From: an uncultured bacterium
Lineage (GTDB): Bacteria; Patescibacteriota; Patescibacteriia; Patescibacteriales; UBA12465
Direction: 5' to 3'
DNA: 7,100 bases
Assembly (NCBI GenBank): GCA_903904095.1
Contig: CAIVBF010000156.1
Location: 1-7,100 of the forward strand
Of this stretch, positions 6,507 through 7,100 are shown piece by piece. The translations under genes and the position numbers were made by a program. Under the pieces are notes generated by a model. It did no database searches, had not been told where the DNA came from, and saw only the letters and a program-made list of their open reading frames with translations. The number at the start of each line of letters is the position of its first letter. The first letter of the stretch is position 1.

Positions 6507-6703
6507 ATACTTATAAACATTAGAGATTATAAAATAGCTTGTTGAAAACTATTATAAACAAAGCTTATTTCTCGGTATTGGCAGTTTAAAAATGTTTATA
6601 AAAAATTGTTTGTTAATTTATTTAAGATAAAAATCATTTTAATTGGATCTTATTAACTGTTTTGTTTAATTACAAATCATTAATTAGGCCCCATGCTAAA
6701 ATT
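6507..6703 (+). other. Long AT-rich 5' leader of the HU gene with potential RNA structure
   Basis: About 190 nt separate the predicted transcription start from the HU start codon, unusually long in a window whose other gaps are 4-92 bases. No convincing protein is encoded. An 11-base inverted repeat (6511-6521 with 6591-6601) would pair the mRNA 5' end with the middle of the leader. Between its arms a smaller stem, AGCTTGTT (6536-6543) with 6557-6565 (one bulged A), can form. A seven-codon reading frame (6693-6716, ATG to TGA) overlaps the HU start. The leader could hold an autoregulatory structure or simply be AT-rich spacer; the sequence alone does not decide. Confidence 0.4.
6511..6601. 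repeat. TTATAAACA nonamer repeats: two direct copies and one inverted copy
   Basis: TTATAAACA occurs at 6511-6519 and 6552-6560, and its reverse complement TGTTTATAA at 6593-6601. The first and third copies extend to a perfect 11-base inverted repeat (6511-6521 with 6591-6601). The second copy could pair with the same right arm over nine bases, giving mutually exclusive stems. The first copy sits at the predicted transcription start. They could be binding sites for a DNA-binding protein or RNA pairing elements. In sequence this AT-rich, chance repeats are a real alternative. Confidence 0.4.
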
Positions 6704-6985
6704 ATGTCAAAAATGACAAAATCACAGATGATCGCTACCTTATCCGAAAAAACTGGCTTAAGCAAAAAAGACACAGCTGGTTTCATGGATGCTTTAGCTG
6801 ATTTAGCTTATGTTGAAGTTAAGAAGAATGGTGAATGTATCGTTCCTGGCTTCGGTAAATTAGTTAAGGTTAAGAGAAAGGCTCGTGAAGGTCGTAACCC
6901 AGCAACTGGCGCAACTATCAAAATCCCGGCAAAAACTGTTGTTAAATTCCGTTTAGCAAAAGCGGTTAAAGACGCTGTTCTATAA
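6704..6985 (+). CDS. hup: HU-family nucleoid DNA-binding protein
   Basis: This 93-residue protein spans the whole HU/IHF fold. An N-terminal helix pair begins MTKSQMIATLSEKTGLSKK. The beta core contains CIVPGFGKLVKVKRKAREG (45-63), then the flexible arm tip RNPATG (64-69) with the DNA-intercalating proline P66. The C-terminal helix is FRLAKAVKDAV (82-92). HU acts as a dimer that bends and compacts DNA. The ATG at 6704 is preceded by T, like the other starts here. The ATG at 6713 would give exactly 90 residues, starting MTKSQ like E. coli HU (MNKSQ), so either may be used. The frame runs upstream to a TTG at 6662, but the extra residues are outside the fold. HU rather than IHF is favoured by the generic arm sequence. 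Arg codons are three CGT to one AGA, consistent with high expression. It has its own strong promoter and terminator. Confidence 0.95.
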   Translation: MSKMTKSQMIATLSEKTGLSKKDTAGFMDALADLAYVEVKKNGECIVPGFGKLVKVKRKAREGRNPATGATIKIPAKTVVKFRLAKAVKDAVL

Positions 6986-7011
6986 TATTTTTTCTAAAAT
7001 TTAGAAAATAT
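6986..7011. other. A/T-rich palindrome directly after the HU stop
   Basis: TTTTCTAAA (6990-6998) is mirrored by TTTAGAAAA (7000-7008), giving a 19-base palindrome that starts four bases after the HU stop codon (6983-6985). As RNA it would form a weak stem of about seven or eight pairs with a tiny loop. It precedes the stronger terminator hairpin by about 12 bases. It may protect or process the mRNA 3' end, or be chance in AT-rich DNA. Confidence 0.3.
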
Positions 7012-7020
7012 CTCAAAAAC

Positions 7021-7059
7021 AAAAATCATCCCGTCGGAATCCGGGATGGTTTTTTATTT
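7021..7059 (+). terminator. Bidirectional Rho-independent terminator
   Basis: CATCCCG (7027-7033) pairs perfectly with CGGGATG (7042-7048) around an eight-base loop. A T-G wobble (7026/7049) and A/T pairs extend the stem. On the + strand it is followed by T6-A-T3 (7050-7059), so it terminates the HU transcript about 40 bases after the stop. On the - strand the same hairpin is followed by T5-G-T5 (from 7025 to 7015), so it could also stop transcription coming from the right edge. Confidence 0.92.
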
Positions 7060-7098
7060 GTAAGCCTTTCGGTCGCTTTTAAGATACAAAAAACCTGG
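7054..7098 (-). CDS. Possible C-terminal end of a convergent gene (mostly outside the window)
   Basis: On the - strand, a frame that enters from the right edge reads PGFLYLKSDRKAYK and stops at TAA (7056-7054), immediately before the terminator hairpin. A stop placed just ahead of a bidirectional terminator is what a convergent gene pair would look like. Only 14 codons are visible, another - strand frame is also open here and runs into the hairpin, and no family can be recognised. The call is therefore tentative. Confidence 0.25.
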   Translation of the reverse strand, partial: PGFLYLKSDRKAYK

Positions 7099-7100
7099 CC

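Noticed and set aside
6452..6601. DnaA-box-like nonamers (TTATACCCA at 6452-6460, TTATAAACA copies), suggesting a replication origin
   Set aside because: Each differs from the TTATNCACA consensus at a core position, no dnaA or dnaN gene is near, and such matches are common in AT-rich DNA.
6643..6670. Second promoter closer to HU (TTGGAT, 16 bases, TTTAAT)
   Set aside because: The -35 matches only half of the consensus, and -10-like hexamers arise easily in this composition. The upstream promoter is far stronger.
6662..6703. 14-residue N-terminal extension of HU from a TTG start
   Set aside because: HU proteins are about 90 residues and begin at the MSKMTKSQ/MTKSQ region. The extension has no family similarity and TTG is unlikely with ATGs nearby.
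1..7100. CRISPR arrays, tRNA/rRNA genes, insertion sequences or phage genes
   Set aside because: I saw no regularly spaced repeats, cloverleaf or rRNA-like segments, transposase motifs or terminal inverted repeats in the window.

Overview
This 7.1-kb window is AT-rich and densely coding. Every confident gene is on the + strand, and the gaps between most neighbours are only 4 to 22 bases. The compact layout, the lack of recognisable Shine-Dalgarno sequences, and the mix of proteins fit a candidate-phyla-radiation (Patescibacteria / Parcubacteria-type) genome. Those proteins are a WD40-like propeller, an AlkD-type HEAT-repeat protein, a membrane-anchored SIMPL protein, ATP-grasp ligases and HU. 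The taxonomic call is an inference and no marker gene fixes it. All seven + strand genes end in TAA or TAG, and no reading frame is broken by UGA.

Region 1 (1-1289) holds the 3' end of a beta-propeller-like protein that enters from the left edge. Six bases later comes a complete DNA alkylation repair protein of the AlkD type. Region 2 (1290-6451) begins with an extended -10 promoter and looks like a four-gene operon. Its genes encode a membrane-anchored SIMPL/DUF541 protein, an 815-residue fusion of two different ATP-grasp ligases, and two tandem paralogous GNAT-fold proteins of the BioF2-like/FemAB-related type. Region 3 (6452-7100) holds a strong consensus promoter, a leader of about 190 nt with inverted repeats, an HU-family nucleoid protein gene and a bidirectional intrinsic terminator. 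A convergent gene may end at the right edge.

The most interesting part is region 2. The first half of the fusion resembles L-amino-acid ligases (BacD/carnosine-synthase type) and the second half resembles D-Ala-D-Ala ligase. Both halves make amide bonds through acyl-phosphate intermediates, and GNAT/FemAB-type enzymes can add further amino-acyl or acyl groups. Together they suggest a small non-ribosomal pathway that makes or attaches a short peptide or amide-linked metabolite, perhaps for the cell envelope. The substrate cannot be read from the sequence. Amidoligase operons that combine ATP-grasp and acetyltransferase-fold proteins are a known general theme, but I do not recognise this exact fusion plus tandem pair as a named system.
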